Source: Paenibacillus planticolens
GTDB lineage: Bacteria > Bacillota > Bacilli > Paenibacillales > NBRC-103111
Direction: 5' to 3'
DNA: 64,000 nucleotides
Assembly (NCBI RefSeq): GCF_013141725.1
Contig: NZ_WHNZ01000040.1
Location: forward strand, 124,001-188,000
A model generated the notes under the pieces. That model searched no databases. It was given only the letters and a program-made list of their open reading frames with translations, and had not been told where the DNA came from. Each line of letters begins with the position of its first letter. Within the stretch, counting starts at the first letter, position 1. A program made the translations under genes and the position numbers. Positions 52,458 through 64,000 of this stretch are shown piece by piece.

Positions 52458-53590
52458 GCTAACACTTCCTTTATCAACCTTTCTATTTTTGAAAACCTGT
52501 ACTGTACACGTCTTGGATCCCCAGTACCTTGTGAAATTGCTCCATCAAAATCTTTATCTTTCATTAATTCTATAAACTTCTCTTTTATTAATTCGCGATT
52601 ATTGACTACTTTTTCGCATTGTTCATCATTGAGAAGCCCTAAATTAACTGACCAAGTATCAAATAAAGCCTTGTTCATCTGCTTTCGACCATCGCTAGCT
52701 TTGTATCTTCTTCGGAAAGCATCGTCTTCAAAGATTGATGCAGAATTTATCATTGCCTTTTTAAATTTATTTTGTAAGTCAGTCAACTCATTCTCAGTCT
52801 TTTTATTAAGAGAGCTCATTGCAGAATTAAGAAAATTCTCGAGATCTGGAAAATAACTTTTGTATGAAGTCATGGTAAATGCTAGAAACCTTAAAACAAA
52901 ATCTCGATCTTCCATTCTTTCTGTCTTAACAGAATGACAAGTAGCTGTTAGAAACTCTTGGCTTTCAGCTAAATTCTTAAGAAAATTAGATGCTGCTCCT
53001 TGATTTAAAGCATGTCGTATTTCCTGAGGAGTCAAAGGAACTCCCCCTGTATTAATCCTTTTAAATATGTTATACTTCACCTCTTCCGGTGTCCCGTCAT
53101 TTATTACAAATGCTATAATTTGCGTTTCTTCAATTCTTCGTTGTATATGCCTTGGCAGCTCACCAAATAGAAGTCCTTCAAATTGAGTTACATACTCCAT
53201 ATTATGAAGTTTTAAATCTTGATTAATTACAAATCTTTTTAGAGCCGTAAGACGCTGGAGCCCATCAACAATAAGCCAGTTATTATCATTACTACCATCA
53301 AAATAAAAGGCTGGGAGAGGAATTCTAATTATTAGTGACTCAATTAATCTACTTTGCTGAGAATCATCCCATAATCCACCCTTACGTTGAAAATCAGTCA
53401 ATAGATTTATTTCTTTTTCTCTTAACCTTTTAACTAGTAAATCAACAGTTAGTGATCTTTGTGTAATATCAATTTTGGCCGGGTCAAATGGATCCGTAAT
53501 TAAGTTTTCACTAGAGTCATCTGTCTTTTCAACTTCATCCTTGTCCTTAGCAAAGTAATCAAACAAGGATAACTGCTCCATTTCAGTCAT
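52454..53590 (-). CDS. DUF262 (GmrS-N/ParB-like) protein, first gene of putative defence operon
   Basis: A 378-residue DUF262 protein. Residues about 60-130 show the full family pattern: DFQRKGGLWDDSQQSRLIES, then LIIRIPLPAFYFDGS, then WLIVDGLQRLTALKRF. VDGLQR takes the place of the usual DGQQR motif that binds or hydrolyses a nucleotide in ParB/Srx-fold proteins. The following part (YNIFKRINTGGVPLTPQEIR, about 175-195) is also typical. The DUF1524 HNH nuclease half of GmrD is absent, so this is the DUF262-only class. It is the promoter-proximal gene; GGGGTG stands before the ATG. The role is probably NTP-dependent sensing or signalling in an anti-phage system. Confidence 0.82.
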   Translation of the reverse strand: MTEMEQLSLFDYFAKDKDEVEKTDDSSENLITDPFDPAKIDITQRSLTVDLLVKRLREKEINLLTDFQRKGGLWDDSQQSRLIESLIIRIPLPAFYFDGSNDNNWLIVDGLQRLTALKRFVINQDLKLHNMEYVTQFEGLLFGELPRHIQRRIEETQIIAFVINDGTPEEVKYNIFKRINTGGVPLTPQEIRHALNQGAASNFLKNLAESQEFLTATCHSVKTERMEDRDFVLRFLAFTMTSYKSYFPDLENFLNSAMSSLNKKTENELTDLQNKFKKAMINSASIFEDDAFRRRYKASDGRKQMNKALFDTWSVNLGLLNDEQCEKVVNNRELIKEKFIELMKDKDFDGAISQGTGDPRRVQYRFSKIERLIKEVLA

Positions 53591-53676
53591 ATGCTACACC
53601 CCACTTAATACTAGTATCTCTTTCTAATTATATCCTTAGCCCTAACTAAAATACATAGTTGTAAATGATTTAAAAA

Positions 53677-53716
53677 CACAAAAAGTTTACCGAAACTATA
53701 CGGTAAACTTTTTGTG
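53677..53716 (-). terminator. Terminator of ssrA
   Basis: A perfect 16-bp stem, CACAAAAAGTTTACCG and CGGTAAACTTTTTGTG, with an eight-base loop lies 12 bp after the tmRNA 3' end and is followed by T5 on the minus strand. Confidence 0.9.
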
Positions 53717-53727
53717 GATTTAACATA

Positions 53728-54089
53728 TGGAGGTGAGGGGAGTCGAACCCCTGTCCGAAAATATCGCAACACAGGCATCTACGGGTGTAGTCACAGTTTT
53801 GATGTCACCCGAGCAGCGCCCCGTAACCGGCTATGCGTTGGGTCAGCCTGATTGTCTTCCTACGTCCGACCCCAGGCGGAGACCAAACGTCGTATCCCAC
53901 TATAGTTGAGCCCCTATCCCAGTCACATGGGCGATGCTGAGGAGGAGCACGCTAACAGGTTATTAAGCTGCTAAAGCGTAGTTGTTTTGTGTTTTGCCAT
54001 TTAATAGGCTTTAGCGTTTTATAGTGGACGCGGCCCCACTACCCGCAACCCGAGCCCAAACTATCCCCGTCGAATCCAAGAACACCCCC
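53728..54089 (-). ncRNA. ssrA: Transfer-messenger RNA (tmRNA)
   Basis: The minus strand starts GGGGGTGTTCTTGGATTCGA and ends with a T-arm GGGGTTCGACTCCCC and the acceptor 3' strand CACCTCC plus A. The 5' GGGGGTG pairs with CACCTCC with one G-U. CCA is not encoded. The tag frame at 53963-53998 reads GGC AAA ACA CAA AAC AAC TAC GCT TTA GCA GCT TAA, giving A-GKTQNNYALAA when the alanine charged on tmRNA is included; ALAA is the degradation signal for ClpXP. It rescues stalled ribosomes together with SmpB, whose gene lies just upstream. A TATACT box at 54177-54182 (minus strand) is a likely -10. Confidence 0.95.
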
Positions 54090-54257
54090 GGATTGCCTTC
54101 ATATCCGTCATAGACGGCGAAGGTTAAGACGCTGCAAGTTGGAACTAGGTTACATTTAAATCTTTGCTGCTAAATTAGTATACCACAAGTTGAAAAAAAA
54201 TGAACGACTAGGTTCATGGAAGTCGAGGTGCTCACTTCCAGTCTGGACTCAGCCCAA

Positions 54258-54740
54258 CTATCTAGCGATCTTTTGTTTCTCACGCAGTGCACGCTGGATA
54301 TCTCGTTGTGCATCCTTTTTCGCTGCGGATTCCCGCTTGTCATACTGTTTCTTACCTTTACCTATGCCAATCAGAAGCTTCGCGTAACCATTGCGAATAT
54401 ACACCTTCAAAGGAACGACGGTATATCCTTCTTGCTTCGCTTGTCCTAGTATTTTGGCGATTTGCACTTTCTTCAAAAGGAGTTTCCGCGTCCGCGTTGG
54501 ATCTTCCGGATTGCTGCGGTTGCCTTGCTCGAAAGGGCTGATATGCATATTGTGGACAAAAGCTTCGCCATTGCGAATGGTCGAGAAGCTGTCGCCAATG
54601 TTAGCCTTACCTGCTCGCAAGGATTTGATCTCCGTGCCGGTCAGGACAAGACCGCATTCATACGTTTCTTCAATAAAATAGTCGTGTGATGCCTTTTTGT
54701 TCTGGGCGAGCAATTTGCCATCGGCCTTTTTGGTTGCCAC
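54258..54740 (-). CDS. smpB: SsrA-binding protein SmpB
   Basis: A 160-residue OB-fold protein. Conserved features are [34 protein letters not shown], the [19 protein letters not shown] stretch, and the basic C-terminal tail [20 protein letters not shown], which enters the ribosome A site and mRNA channel. It binds tmRNA and delivers it to stalled ribosomes. The gene lies between rnr and ssrA, the order seen in many Bacilli, and is probably cotranscribed with rnr. GGAGGAGG stands before the ATG. Confidence 0.97.
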   Translation of the reverse strand: MATKKADGKLLAQNKKASHDYFIEETYECGLVLTGTEIKSLRAGKANIGDSFSTIRNGEAFVHNMHISPFEQGNRSNPEDPTRTRKLLLKKVQIAKILGQAKQEGYTVVPLKVYIRNGYAKLLIGIGKGKKQYDKRESAAKKDAQRDIQRALREKQKIAR

Positions 54741-54837
54741 GTGAGATCCTCCTCCCGCATACGGATGACGCGGGTAAATAATGCTACAATGTGCATCCTA
54801 TTGTAGCAAGATCAAGACCGAAAAGCAAGAAGCGGCG

Positions 54838-57807
54838 TTATCGCCGCCGCTTCTTACTACCATCGTCGTCACTCCGACGACGTCCCCCCTTGGCGAGCGC
54901 GTTCACGCCGCTCGCCCAATCACTAGCTGGGGCTTCGCCACCCAGCGATACCGCACCGCGGCCGCGCTTGCCCTCGCCGCGCCCTGCGCCGCTATCTGTC
55001 CGCCCTGCGCCGACAGATTCAAGCCTTGAGCTCAAGCTGCCGCCTTCGCTCAGCTTAGGACCGCGTGCCTTGCCGCCACGCCCTTTGCCGCGGCTGTCGC
55101 TCCACGGCGTACTGCCGGCCTTCCCGCGCCGCGGTTTGCCTTGCCCAGCTGCGCCTTCGACGCCAGCGCCCTTAGCTCCTGCTCCAGCTGCGCCTTCAAC
55201 GCCAGCCTTAGCCGCCTCTTCAATCCTACGAGCAGCTCCACCTTTGCGACGCCCTTGTTCCTGACCTTCTGCTGCCGGCCCGGTATTCACCGCTAAGCCA
55301 TCGACAGCGTCACCGCGTCTTCTTTTGCCTCGCCCTTGCCCAGCGTTTGCATCGACAGCTCCGTCAGCCGTAGCGCCATCACGCTTTTTCCCTTGAGCAT
55401 TGGCATAGCCGCCCTTACCTTTAACGGCGAAGCCGCCTTTATCTTTACCTGTTTTGTCTTTACCTGTTTTATCTTTACCAGTTTTGTCTTTCCCTGATTT
55501 TCCTTTTCCCTGACCATTACCTGCGCCAGCACCCGGTTTACCACGGAAGCCTTTAAATCCAGCAGCCCCTTTAAACGGCTTGCCACTACCGCCGCCACCG
55601 CGTCTGAACCCGCCCTCTTTGCGAGGCTTCATATCCAGCAATTCAAAATCAATCGTATGCTCCTCCATATTCACGCGAGCCACACGGACTTTAATTTCAT
55701 CGCCGATCCGATAGATCTTGGACGTACGCTCCCCAACGAGAGCAAACTGCCGCTCATGGAAGTTATAGTAATCATCTGTCAAATCGCTTAACCGAATCAA
55801 ACCTTCAACGGTATTGTCTAGCTCTACGAACATCCCAAAACCTGTCACGCTGGAGATGATGCCTTCGAATTCCTCGCCGACTTTATCCAGCATATACTGA
55901 GCTTTCTTCAATGCTTCTGTTTCACGCTCTGCGTCTACAGCGACACGCTCGCGTTCCGAGGATTGCTGAGCAATATCGCTCATACGGGAAGCAAGATATT
56001 CATGACGGGTATCCGATAAAGTTCCGCTTTCCAGAACCTCGCGAATAACCCTGTGAATAATGAGGTCGGGATAACGGCGTATCGGAGAGGTAAAGTGCGA
56101 ATAGAATTCCGCCGCCAAACCGAAATGCCCCAAGCTTTGCGCATCATAACGGGCCTGCTTCATCGAGCGGAGCATTATTTTGCTAAGGACTGTCTCTTCT
56201 GGCGTCCCCTTAATGTCTTCCAATAACGTCTGCAGCGCGCGCGGATGCACTGAATTGCCTTTTCCCTTGACCGAGTATCCGAAGTTTGTTACGAATTCCA
56301 TGAAATTCATCAGCTTCTCAGCATCCGGATCTTCATGGACACGGTATAAGAAAGGTACTTTCATCCACGAGAAATGCTCAGCTACCGTTTCATTCGCAGC
56401 CAGCATGAATTCTTCGATCATCATTTCCGCGACCGAGCGTTCTCTCTTCACAATGTCGATCGGCTTGCCATCAGGATCCACGATAATTTTAGACTCCTCA
56501 AAGTCAAAATCAATCGCCCCGCGCTTCATCCGTCTGGAGCGCAATCTCGCTGCCAGCTCTTCCATCCGTTTAAAATCGTCCATCAAATACGCATAACGCT
56601 CCACAAGCTCCGGCTCTGCTTCGCCTGTAAGCAGTTTACGCACATTCGTATAGGTCATACGCTCGCTAGTCTTGATCACACTCGTGAAAACCTCATGATT
56701 CACGACTTTCAGGTTCTCGTCGAACTCCATTTCACAAGACATCGTTAAACGATCTACCTGCGGGTTAAGCGAACAGATCCCATTGGACAACCGGTGCGGC
56801 AGCATCGGAATGACACGATCGGTCAGATACACGGAGCAGCCGCGGTTATAAGCCTCGATGTCCAAAGCAGTACCTTCCCGCACATAATAACTCACATCAG
56901 CGATATGGACGCCTAAGCGGTAGTTTCCATTCTCCAAAAGCTCCACATTAACGGCATCGTCCAAATCTTTGGCGTCTTCACCGTCAATCGTGACAATCCG
57001 CTTCGAACGAAGATCGCGGCGGCCCTGGCTTACAATCTCATCCTCAGTAATCGCATCGGGTGCAGCTTCCGCTTCTTCCAGCACTTCCTCTTGGAAAGCC
57101 TCCGGCAGCTGGAATTTGCGTACAATCGCCAAAATATCAACGCCCGGATCGTCCTTATGACCAAGAATCTCAATAACTTCCCCTTCAGCCGCAGAGCGTC
57201 CCTCCGGATAGTTAACAATCTTGACAACGACCTTCTGCCCTGTTACAGCGCCATTGAAAGCATGCTGAGGGATGAAAATATCCCGTGTCACACGCTTATC
57301 ATCAGCAATAACGAACCCGTACGTCTCCTGTCCTTGAAAAACACCTACGATCTGCGTATTAGCACGCGTAATTACACGCACAACTTCGCCTTCCAAGCGG
57401 CCTCCGCCTTGGCTTCTGGACGTCACCTTCACGAATACAATGTCGCCGTTCATTGCGGTATTCAAATCATGCGCATTAATGTAGACATCGGGATGCTCCC
57501 GGTCTTCGGGAATTAAGAAAGCGAAGCCCTTCGCGTGCGCTTGCAGTCTTCCCCTCACCAAATTCATGCGTTCTGGCACGCCATAACGGTCATTCCCGCC
57601 ACGGACAATGTGACCGCTTTCCTCTAATTGATTCAATAATTTAATAAAGTCCTTAAACTCATTCGCACCTTCAATACGGAAATGCTTCTCAAGCTCTTTA
57701 TAGGACATAGGCTTATAAGCCTCTTCTTGCAGCAAACTGATAATATCTTGTTCTTTAATCATCTTCTCTTCACCTTCTTGTTGTTGTTGAGCCTCGCTCA
57801 AATTCAC
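54838..57807 (-). CDS. rnr: Ribonuclease R with an unusually long basic low-complexity tail
   Basis: A 989-residue RNase II/R family 3'-5' exoribonuclease. Order: helix-turn-helix-like N-terminus (about 17-80), cold-shock domains (about 85-240), RNB catalytic domain (about 270-590) with the [17 protein letters not shown] Asp cluster that binds Mg2+, and an S1 domain (about 640-725). The remaining 260 residues are Gly/Lys/Arg/Ala-rich, including KDKTG repeats and many RRG/GKG motifs; RNase R of Bacilli usually ends soon after a short basic tail, giving about 750-800 residues. The GTG start overlaps the upstream esterase stop by 4 bp; an internal ATG at 57762 is an alternative start. It degrades structured RNA and acts with SmpB/tmRNA in removing faulty mRNA. 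Confidence 0.95.
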   Translation of the reverse strand: MNLSEAQQQQEGEEKMIKEQDIISLLQEEAYKPMSYKELEKHFRIEGANEFKDFIKLLNQLEESGHIVRGGNDRYGVPERMNLVRGRLQAHAKGFAFLIPEDREHPDVYINAHDLNTAMNGDIVFVKVTSRSQGGGRLEGEVVRVITRANTQIVGVFQGQETYGFVIADDKRVTRDIFIPQHAFNGAVTGQKVVVKIVNYPEGRSAAEGEVIEILGHKDDPGVDILAIVRKFQLPEAFQEEVLEEAEAAPDAITEDEIVSQGRRDLRSKRIVTIDGEDAKDLDDAVNVELLENGNYRLGVHIADVSYYVREGTALDIEAYNRGCSVYLTDRVIPMLPHRLSNGICSLNPQVDRLTMSCEMEFDENLKVVNHEVFTSVIKTSERMTYTNVRKLLTGEAEPELVERYAYLMDDFKRMEELAARLRSRRMKRGAIDFDFEESKIIVDPDGKPIDIVKRERSVAEMMIEEFMLAANETVAEHFSWMKVPFLYRVHEDPDAEKLMNFMEFVTNFGYSVKGKGNSVHPRALQTLLEDIKGTPEETVLSKIMLRSMKQARYDAQSLGHFGLAAEFYSHFTSPIRRYPDLIIHRVIREVLESGTLSDTRHEYLASRMSDIAQQSSERERVAVDAERETEALKKAQYMLDKVGEEFEGIISSVTGFGMFVELDNTVEGLIRLSDLTDDYYNFHERQFALVGERTSKIYRIGDEIKVRVARVNMEEHTIDFELLDMKPRKEGGFRRGGGGSGKPFKGAAGFKGFRGKPGAGAGNGQGKGKSGKDKTGKDKTGKDKTGKDKGGFAVKGKGGYANAQGKKRDGATADGAVDANAGQGRGKRRRGDAVDGLAVNTGPAAEGQEQGRRKGGAARRIEEAAKAGVEGAAGAGAKGAGVEGAAGQGKPRRGKAGSTPWSDSRGKGRGGKARGPKLSEGGSLSSRLESVGAGRTDSGAGRGEGKRGRGAVSLGGEAPASDWASGVNALAKGGRRRSDDDGSKKRRR

Positions 57808-58601
57808 CGTGCCTGTTCCTTTACTCCATAGTATGCCACTTGAAGCGAAAGGATAAACGCGGCAATATCGGCATACACAAGCTCTCTCTCTTGATCCAGA
57901 AGCAAACCGTGCGAGGATTTCGCATAATAGCGAAGCTCTTTGACTTTGGAGCGAATGCGTTCATGCAGAAACGCTGCGCTTCCCTGATGGACGACGCCAT
58001 CCCTGCTCCCTTGCCCGATCCATACCGGCGCCTCTACTTGAGGCAGCAAGCTTTTCACATGTTTTAACAGCTTTCGCAAACTAACGACGCAGCGAATCGG
58101 CGTTTTGGTATATGCACATGACTCATCTAATAGCGTGGAGAATGTTTTGGGCTTCTTGTCTATGTATTTCTTAAAATACTGCATAATGACCGCCAGAGCT
58201 GACTTTCTTGACGTCAAAAAAATCGGCGTAGCCAACGATATGACACCGGCTACTTGACGTTCCACTGCCAGCTTCAGCGCTAATAACCCGCCCATCGAAT
58301 GCCCCATGACCACTACGCTTTTGCATGCTGCAGCAAGCTCATCGTAACTCTCCAGCACATGCCCATACCAATCCGTCCATCCGGTTCGTATCATGTCTTC
58401 GGGTGTGGTTCCATGTCCGGGAAGTCTCACCGCTTGAATGGTGTAGCCTTCCTCCCGCAGTTCATACCCAATGCGTCTAAACTCAGAGGGTGATCCCGTG
58501 AACCCATGAATCATTAATATGCCAATCTCCTGCTTCTTACCTCTGCCTGTCCAGAAAAAAGGCTCAGTCGACTTGTAAATTCTGCTCTCGATGGGAAACA
58601 T
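57804..58601 (-). CDS. Carboxylesterase / monoacylglycerol lipase (Est30/YvaK-like)
   Basis: A 265-residue alpha/beta-hydrolase. The oxyanion segment [12 protein letters not shown] is near residue 28, the nucleophile elbow [12 protein letters not shown] (Ser about 100), the acid in [11 protein letters not shown], and the catalytic His in [14 protein letters not shown] near the end. Such enzymes hydrolyse short-chain esters and thioesters in the cytoplasm. The gene sits between secG and rnr, the same place as the esterase yvaK in Bacillus subtilis. Its stop overlaps the rnr start by 4 bp. The physiological substrate is not known. Confidence 0.9.
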   Translation of the reverse strand: MFPIESRIYKSTEPFFWTGRGKKQEIGILMIHGFTGSPSEFRRIGYELREEGYTIQAVRLPGHGTTPEDMIRTGWTDWYGHVLESYDELAAACKSVVVMGHSMGGLLALKLAVERQVAGVISLATPIFLTSRKSALAVIMQYFKKYIDKKPKTFSTLLDESCAYTKTPIRCVVSLRKLLKHVKSLLPQVEAPVWIGQGSRDGVVHQGSAAFLHERIRSKVKELRYYAKSSHGLLLDQERELVYADIAAFILSLQVAYYGVKEQAR

Positions 58602-58632
58602 CTCCTACCTGTAGGCACGCTTAAAATGAAAA

Positions 58633-58661
58633 AACAGCAGGAGTAGATTTCCCCTGCTGTT
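58633..58661 (-). terminator. Terminator after secG
   Basis: AACAGCAGG pairs with CCTGCTGTT, followed on the minus strand by a run of T. It lies 16 bp after the secG stop codon. Confidence 0.85.
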
Positions 58662-58676
58662 ATCGTTTTATGTGTG

Positions 58677-58913
58677 TTAGGCCTTCACTACGTATGCTAC
58701 GACAATGGAAAGAATGAAAAATGCAGCAGCAAGCCCCATTGTGAAACGGGACAAGAAAAGCTCCAAACCGCGTGCTTTTTGTTTACCAAATAAATGCTCC
58801 GCACCACCGGAGATGGCACCGGACAAACCTGCGCTCTTACCTTTTTGTAAAAGAACAATCGCAATTAATCCGACTGAAGCTATGATTAACAAAATTTTCA
58901 TAAAAATTAACAT
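58677..58913 (-). CDS. secG: Preprotein translocase subunit SecG
   Basis: A 78-residue membrane protein with two helices ([19 protein letters not shown] and [18 protein letters not shown]) joined by the conserved cytoplasmic loop [20 protein letters not shown]. It is the accessory subunit of the SecYEG channel. The ATG at 58913 follows GGGGTG; an ATG four codons later is also possible. Position before est-rnr-smpB-ssrA is conserved in Bacilli. Confidence 0.95.
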   Translation of the reverse strand: MLIFMKILLIIASVGLIAIVLLQKGKSAGLSGAISGGAEHLFGKQKARGLELFLSRFTMGLAAAFFILSIVVAYVVKA

Positions 58914-59021
58914 GTGATTAGCACCCCAATTGCCTGTACTTTGCTTATACAACTAGCATGAGTAGTTTAACACAGTTCGTCCTAGATTACAACAAAATAG
59001 CTAATCCGACGTGAAAACCCT

Positions 59022-59738
59022 TTAATCGCGATAGGATGGTGCCGGTGATTGGCGGCTCGAGCTTCTTGCCCGCTTGCTTCGCCCCAGGAAAGCCTGCACC
59101 GCTTGCTTTGCGCACCACAGCGCAAAAAGGGTAAACAGAATCGCCCACACCATAGCCGGAACCCCCGTATGAAGCGCCAAATTCGTAGCATCTCCCGCTT
59201 GGCGGGTATTCCTCGCTGCAGCCTGAATTAAATAGATCGGACCGAATACAGACTCTTCCAAGCATAAAAAAGCGAGTAGCAAATAATAGAAGTTGCGCAG
59301 CCAATTTAGTGGAATAGCCATCATGATCACCGTCAATGCAATAAAGCCGATTAAAAACATAATGCCGAATCCATTGCGAACGAACAAGAGCAGTGAAATG
59401 GCGGATATCACGATCATAACCAGAAAGCCGATATGCTGCCTCCCTTTTGCAAAGGCTGAGAACAGAAACCACGCGAACAGGGAAGCTGTCATGTACCCCG
59501 CCAAAGCGACCGGAATGATCGACCACGATCTGGCCCCGGAAATTGCAGACAGCGTAACCCCGCTATGATTGGCATACAACTCGATCCGCTGCACTTGACC
59601 GGACAGTGCCAGCGTCACCACCGCATGCCCAAACTCATGAACCATCGTGTCCAGGTTGCGAAAAAAAGAAGAGGGGATCCAGTGCGTAAGCAATGCGGAA
59701 CCTATTAGAAATAAAATAGTCTTCACCCAATTACTCAT
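59022..59738 (-). CDS. M50-like membrane metallopeptidase
   Basis: A 238-residue integral membrane protein with about six helices. Residues near 32-42 read DTMVHEFGHAVVTLAL, containing the HExxH zinc motif. The second-domain ligand is unclear; a GLxGxxxA-like turn is not obvious, though a late NWLRNFYYLL region may contribute. This fits the M50B/YwhC-like group of putative membrane proteases. The ATG at 59738 has GAGGGGG upstream and is better than an ATG eight codons earlier. It lies between secG and eno without operon contact. Substrate unknown. Confidence 0.75.
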   Translation of the reverse strand: MSNWVKTILFLIGSALLTHWIPSSFFRNLDTMVHEFGHAVVTLALSGQVQRIELYANHSGVTLSAISGARSWSIIPVALAGYMTASLFAWFLFSAFAKGRQHIGFLVMIVISAISLLLFVRNGFGIMFLIGFIALTVIMMAIPLNWLRNFYYLLLAFLCLEESVFGPIYLIQAAARNTRQAGDATNLALHTGVPAMVWAILFTLFALWCAKQAVQAFLGRSKRARSSSRQSPAPSYRD

Positions 59739-59824
59739 AGCACGCGACCCCCTCGGTTGCATAGGCGAGCAGGTGACAGAGTCACCGACCAGCCTTGGTT
59801 ATTTAATTATTGCCACTATACAAC

Positions 59825-61153
<1,329 letters not shown>

Positions 61154-62692
61154 CTATCTCTTAAGGATGGTTGTCCCGGTCATTTGCTCCGGTTGTTTAA
61201 CCTCTAAGAAGTCAAGCAATGTCGGGGCAATATCTGCCAAAATTCCGCCATCTCTTAGTGTAACAGATTTGTCCGTAACAATAAAAGGGACCGGATTCGT
61301 CGTATGCGCCGTATTGCGTGAACCGTCCGCATTCGTGACCACATCGGCATTCCCGTGATCGGCTGTGATGCACACAACGCCGCCTTTGGCCAGAACCGCT
61401 TCGACCACTTTGCCTAAGCACTCGTCTGTCGCTTCGATCGCCTTCACTGTTGGCTCCAGCAAGCCAGAGTGACCAACCATATCAGGGTTTGCAAAGTTAA
61501 GGATGATCGCGTCATGACGCTCCGCTTCGATCTCTTTAACGACAGCATCCGCCAGCTCATAGGCGCTCATTTCCGGCTGCAGGTCGTAGGTAGCAACTTT
61601 CGGCGAAGGAATAAGCAAGCGCGTTTCACCAGGCAATTCCGCGTCGCGTCCGCCGCTGAAGAAGAACGTTACGTGCGGATATTTCTCGGTTTCCGCTGCG
61701 CGAAGCTGCTTCAAACCGTTCTGAGCCAGTACTTCACCGAGCGTGTTGTCAAGATCCTTCGGTTTGTAAGCTACGAAACCGTCTACGGACTCACTGAACA
61801 GCGTCAGACATACGTAGTACAAGTTCTTAGCGGCTTTAGGACCGCGGTCAAATCCCCGGAAGTCTTCATTGGTGAAGACTTGGGACAGCTGAATCGCACG
61901 GTCAGGACGGAAGTTGAAGAAGATCACGGCGTCGCCTGATTCAACAAGACCTACAGGCTTGCCGTCCTCGCCAACGATAACGGTAGGCATGACGAACTCA
62001 TCGAAAATGGATTTCTCATAGGATTCGACAATAGCTTTCATCGGATCGGTGTACGCAGGGCCTTCGCCATAAACCATGGCGCGGTAGGATTTCTCCGTAC
62101 GCTCCCAACGTTTATCGCGATCCATGGCATAATAGCGTCCTTGAACGGTCGCAATTTTGCCTACGCCGACTTCCGCGATTTTGTTCAGAAGGCTTTCCAT
62201 GTAGCTCTTCGCAGAATCCGGAGCTACGTCGCGGCCGTCGAGGAAGGCATGGATATACACTTCATGGAAATCTTCTTTCTTAGCAAGATCCAGCAAAGCA
62301 AATAAATGCTGAATGTGGCTGTGTACGCCACCATCGGAAAGCAGCCCGTAAAGGTGCAGTTTCTTTCCGTTTTCTTTGGCATGGCGGACAGCGCCCAAGA
62401 TCGTCTCGTTGTCGTAGAATTCACCGTCACGAATCGATTTGGAAATCCGCGTCAGATCCTGATACACGATACGGCCTGCGCCGATATTCAGGTGTCCTAC
62501 TTCAGAATTCCCCATCTGGCCTTCAGGCAAACCTACAGCTTCGCCGCATGCAGTTAAGGTTGTATGTGGATAACTTGACCAGTAACGGTCATAGTTTGGC
62601 TTTTTGGCATGAGCAACGGCATTGCCCTGCTCTTCCGAACGAAGTCCGAAGCCATCGAGAATGATGAGTGCTACCGGTTTCGGTCTGGACAT
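61154..62692 (-). CDS. gpmI: 2,3-bisphosphoglycerate-independent phosphoglycerate mutase
   Basis: A 512-residue Mn2+-dependent enzyme of the alkaline phosphatase superfamily. The nucleophile Ser lies in [16 protein letters not shown] (about residue 62). Metal ligands are in [10 protein letters not shown] (Asp near 12), [18 protein letters not shown] (about 400) and [12 protein letters not shown] (about 440). It interconverts 3- and 2-phosphoglycerate. Activity in sporulating Firmicutes depends on Mn2+ and pH, which lets spores store phosphoglycerate. It begins one base after the tpiA stop, so translation is coupled. Confidence 0.98.
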   Translation of the reverse strand: MSRPKPVALIILDGFGLRSEEQGNAVAHAKKPNYDRYWSSYPHTTLTACGEAVGLPEGQMGNSEVGHLNIGAGRIVYQDLTRISKSIRDGEFYDNETILGAVRHAKENGKKLHLYGLLSDGGVHSHIQHLFALLDLAKKEDFHEVYIHAFLDGRDVAPDSAKSYMESLLNKIAEVGVGKIATVQGRYYAMDRDKRWERTEKSYRAMVYGEGPAYTDPMKAIVESYEKSIFDEFVMPTVIVGEDGKPVGLVESGDAVIFFNFRPDRAIQLSQVFTNEDFRGFDRGPKAAKNLYYVCLTLFSESVDGFVAYKPKDLDNTLGEVLAQNGLKQLRAAETEKYPHVTFFFSGGRDAELPGETRLLIPSPKVATYDLQPEMSAYELADAVVKEIEAERHDAIILNFANPDMVGHSGLLEPTVKAIEATDECLGKVVEAVLAKGGVVCITADHGNADVVTNADGSRNTAHTTNPVPFIVTDKSVTLRDGGILADIAPTLLDFLEVKQPEQMTGTTILKR

Positions 62693-62693
62693 G

Positions 62694-64000
<1,307 letters not shown>

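Noticed and set aside
54791-55264. Pro/Arg-rich plus-strand frame opposite the end of rnr
   Set aside because: Long frames on both strands are expected from the GC-rich low-complexity tail; only the minus-strand frame is continuous with RNase R.

Overview
The window looks like the chromosome of a Paenibacillus-type bacterium (Firmicutes, Paenibacillaceae). Evidence: strong AGGAGG-type ribosome sites with frequent TTG/GTG starts; a Lpl/YesMN-type carbohydrate uptake and two-component locus; a giant SLH-anchored polysaccharide-degrading exoenzyme; a secreted RCC1/copper-amine-oxidase-stalk protein; and the Bacilli gene orders pgk-tpiA-gpmI-eno and secG-est-rnr-smpB-ssrA. Genus assignment is inference; no 16S gene is present.

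Layout. (1) 1-15.7 kb: tail of an SGNH esterase gene, then a sugar catabolism locus on the minus strand. One unit is thuA - sugar epimerase - dehydrogenase - VOC - ROK kinase - GH9 hydrolase - SIS deaminase/isomerase. The other is lplB-like - lplC-like - histidine kinase - AraC-type response regulator. A solute-binding lipoprotein gene diverges from the second unit. The two minus-strand units share a near-identical block of about 39 bp just upstream of the -10 box, the likely response-regulator operator. Between the second permease and the kinase lie 27 codons homologous to the C-terminus of the lipoprotein: the scar of a lost binding-protein gene. GH9 + ROK + SIS suggests use of glucosamine-containing or other beta-linked oligosaccharides. 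(2) 15.7-23.1 kb: truncated retropepsin-like gene, a chemotaxis receptor, a sulfate uptake operon (sbp-cysT-cysW, no ATPase gene), and the RCC1-repeat protein. (3) 23.1-31.5 kb: a 2649-residue pectinase carrying both a GH28-like and a PL1-like beta-helix, FN3 modules, two FIVAR repeats and three SLH domains, with a cre-like site upstream. (4) 31.5-43.5 kb: MFS transporter, an ABC exporter fused to a cyclic-nucleotide-binding domain, VOC protein, a decayed FAD-oxidase relic, XRE regulator, EamA transporter with divergent MarR regulator, a secreted esterase with a CBM9-like domain, a NupC transporter, and three decayed genes (SDR, unknown, GNAT). (5) 43.6-48.6 kb: a visibly AT-rich island (NUDIX, divergent nucleoside-phosphorylase-like protein, Gfo/Idh/MocA oxidoreductase, DMT exporter) bounded by two direct copies of a 104-bp repeat and containing a MITE-like element. 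(6) 48.6-53.6 kb: IS1182 and IS21 relics, an XRE regulator, then a tightly packed three-gene operon (DUF262, DUF3696-type AAA ATPase, unknown protein) that looks like an anti-phage system of the Menshen type. (7) 53.6-64 kb: core genes ssrA (tmRNA), smpB, rnr (with an unusually long basic tail), est, secG, an M50-like membrane protease, eno, gpmI, tpiA and the 3' part of pgk.

The most interesting signals are the DUF262/DUF3696 operon, the repeat-bounded AT-rich island with its unrecognised phosphorylase-like protein, the shared operator plus binding-protein scar of the sugar locus, the dual GH28/PL1 SLH enzyme, and several families of dispersed palindromic or repeated intergenic DNA.
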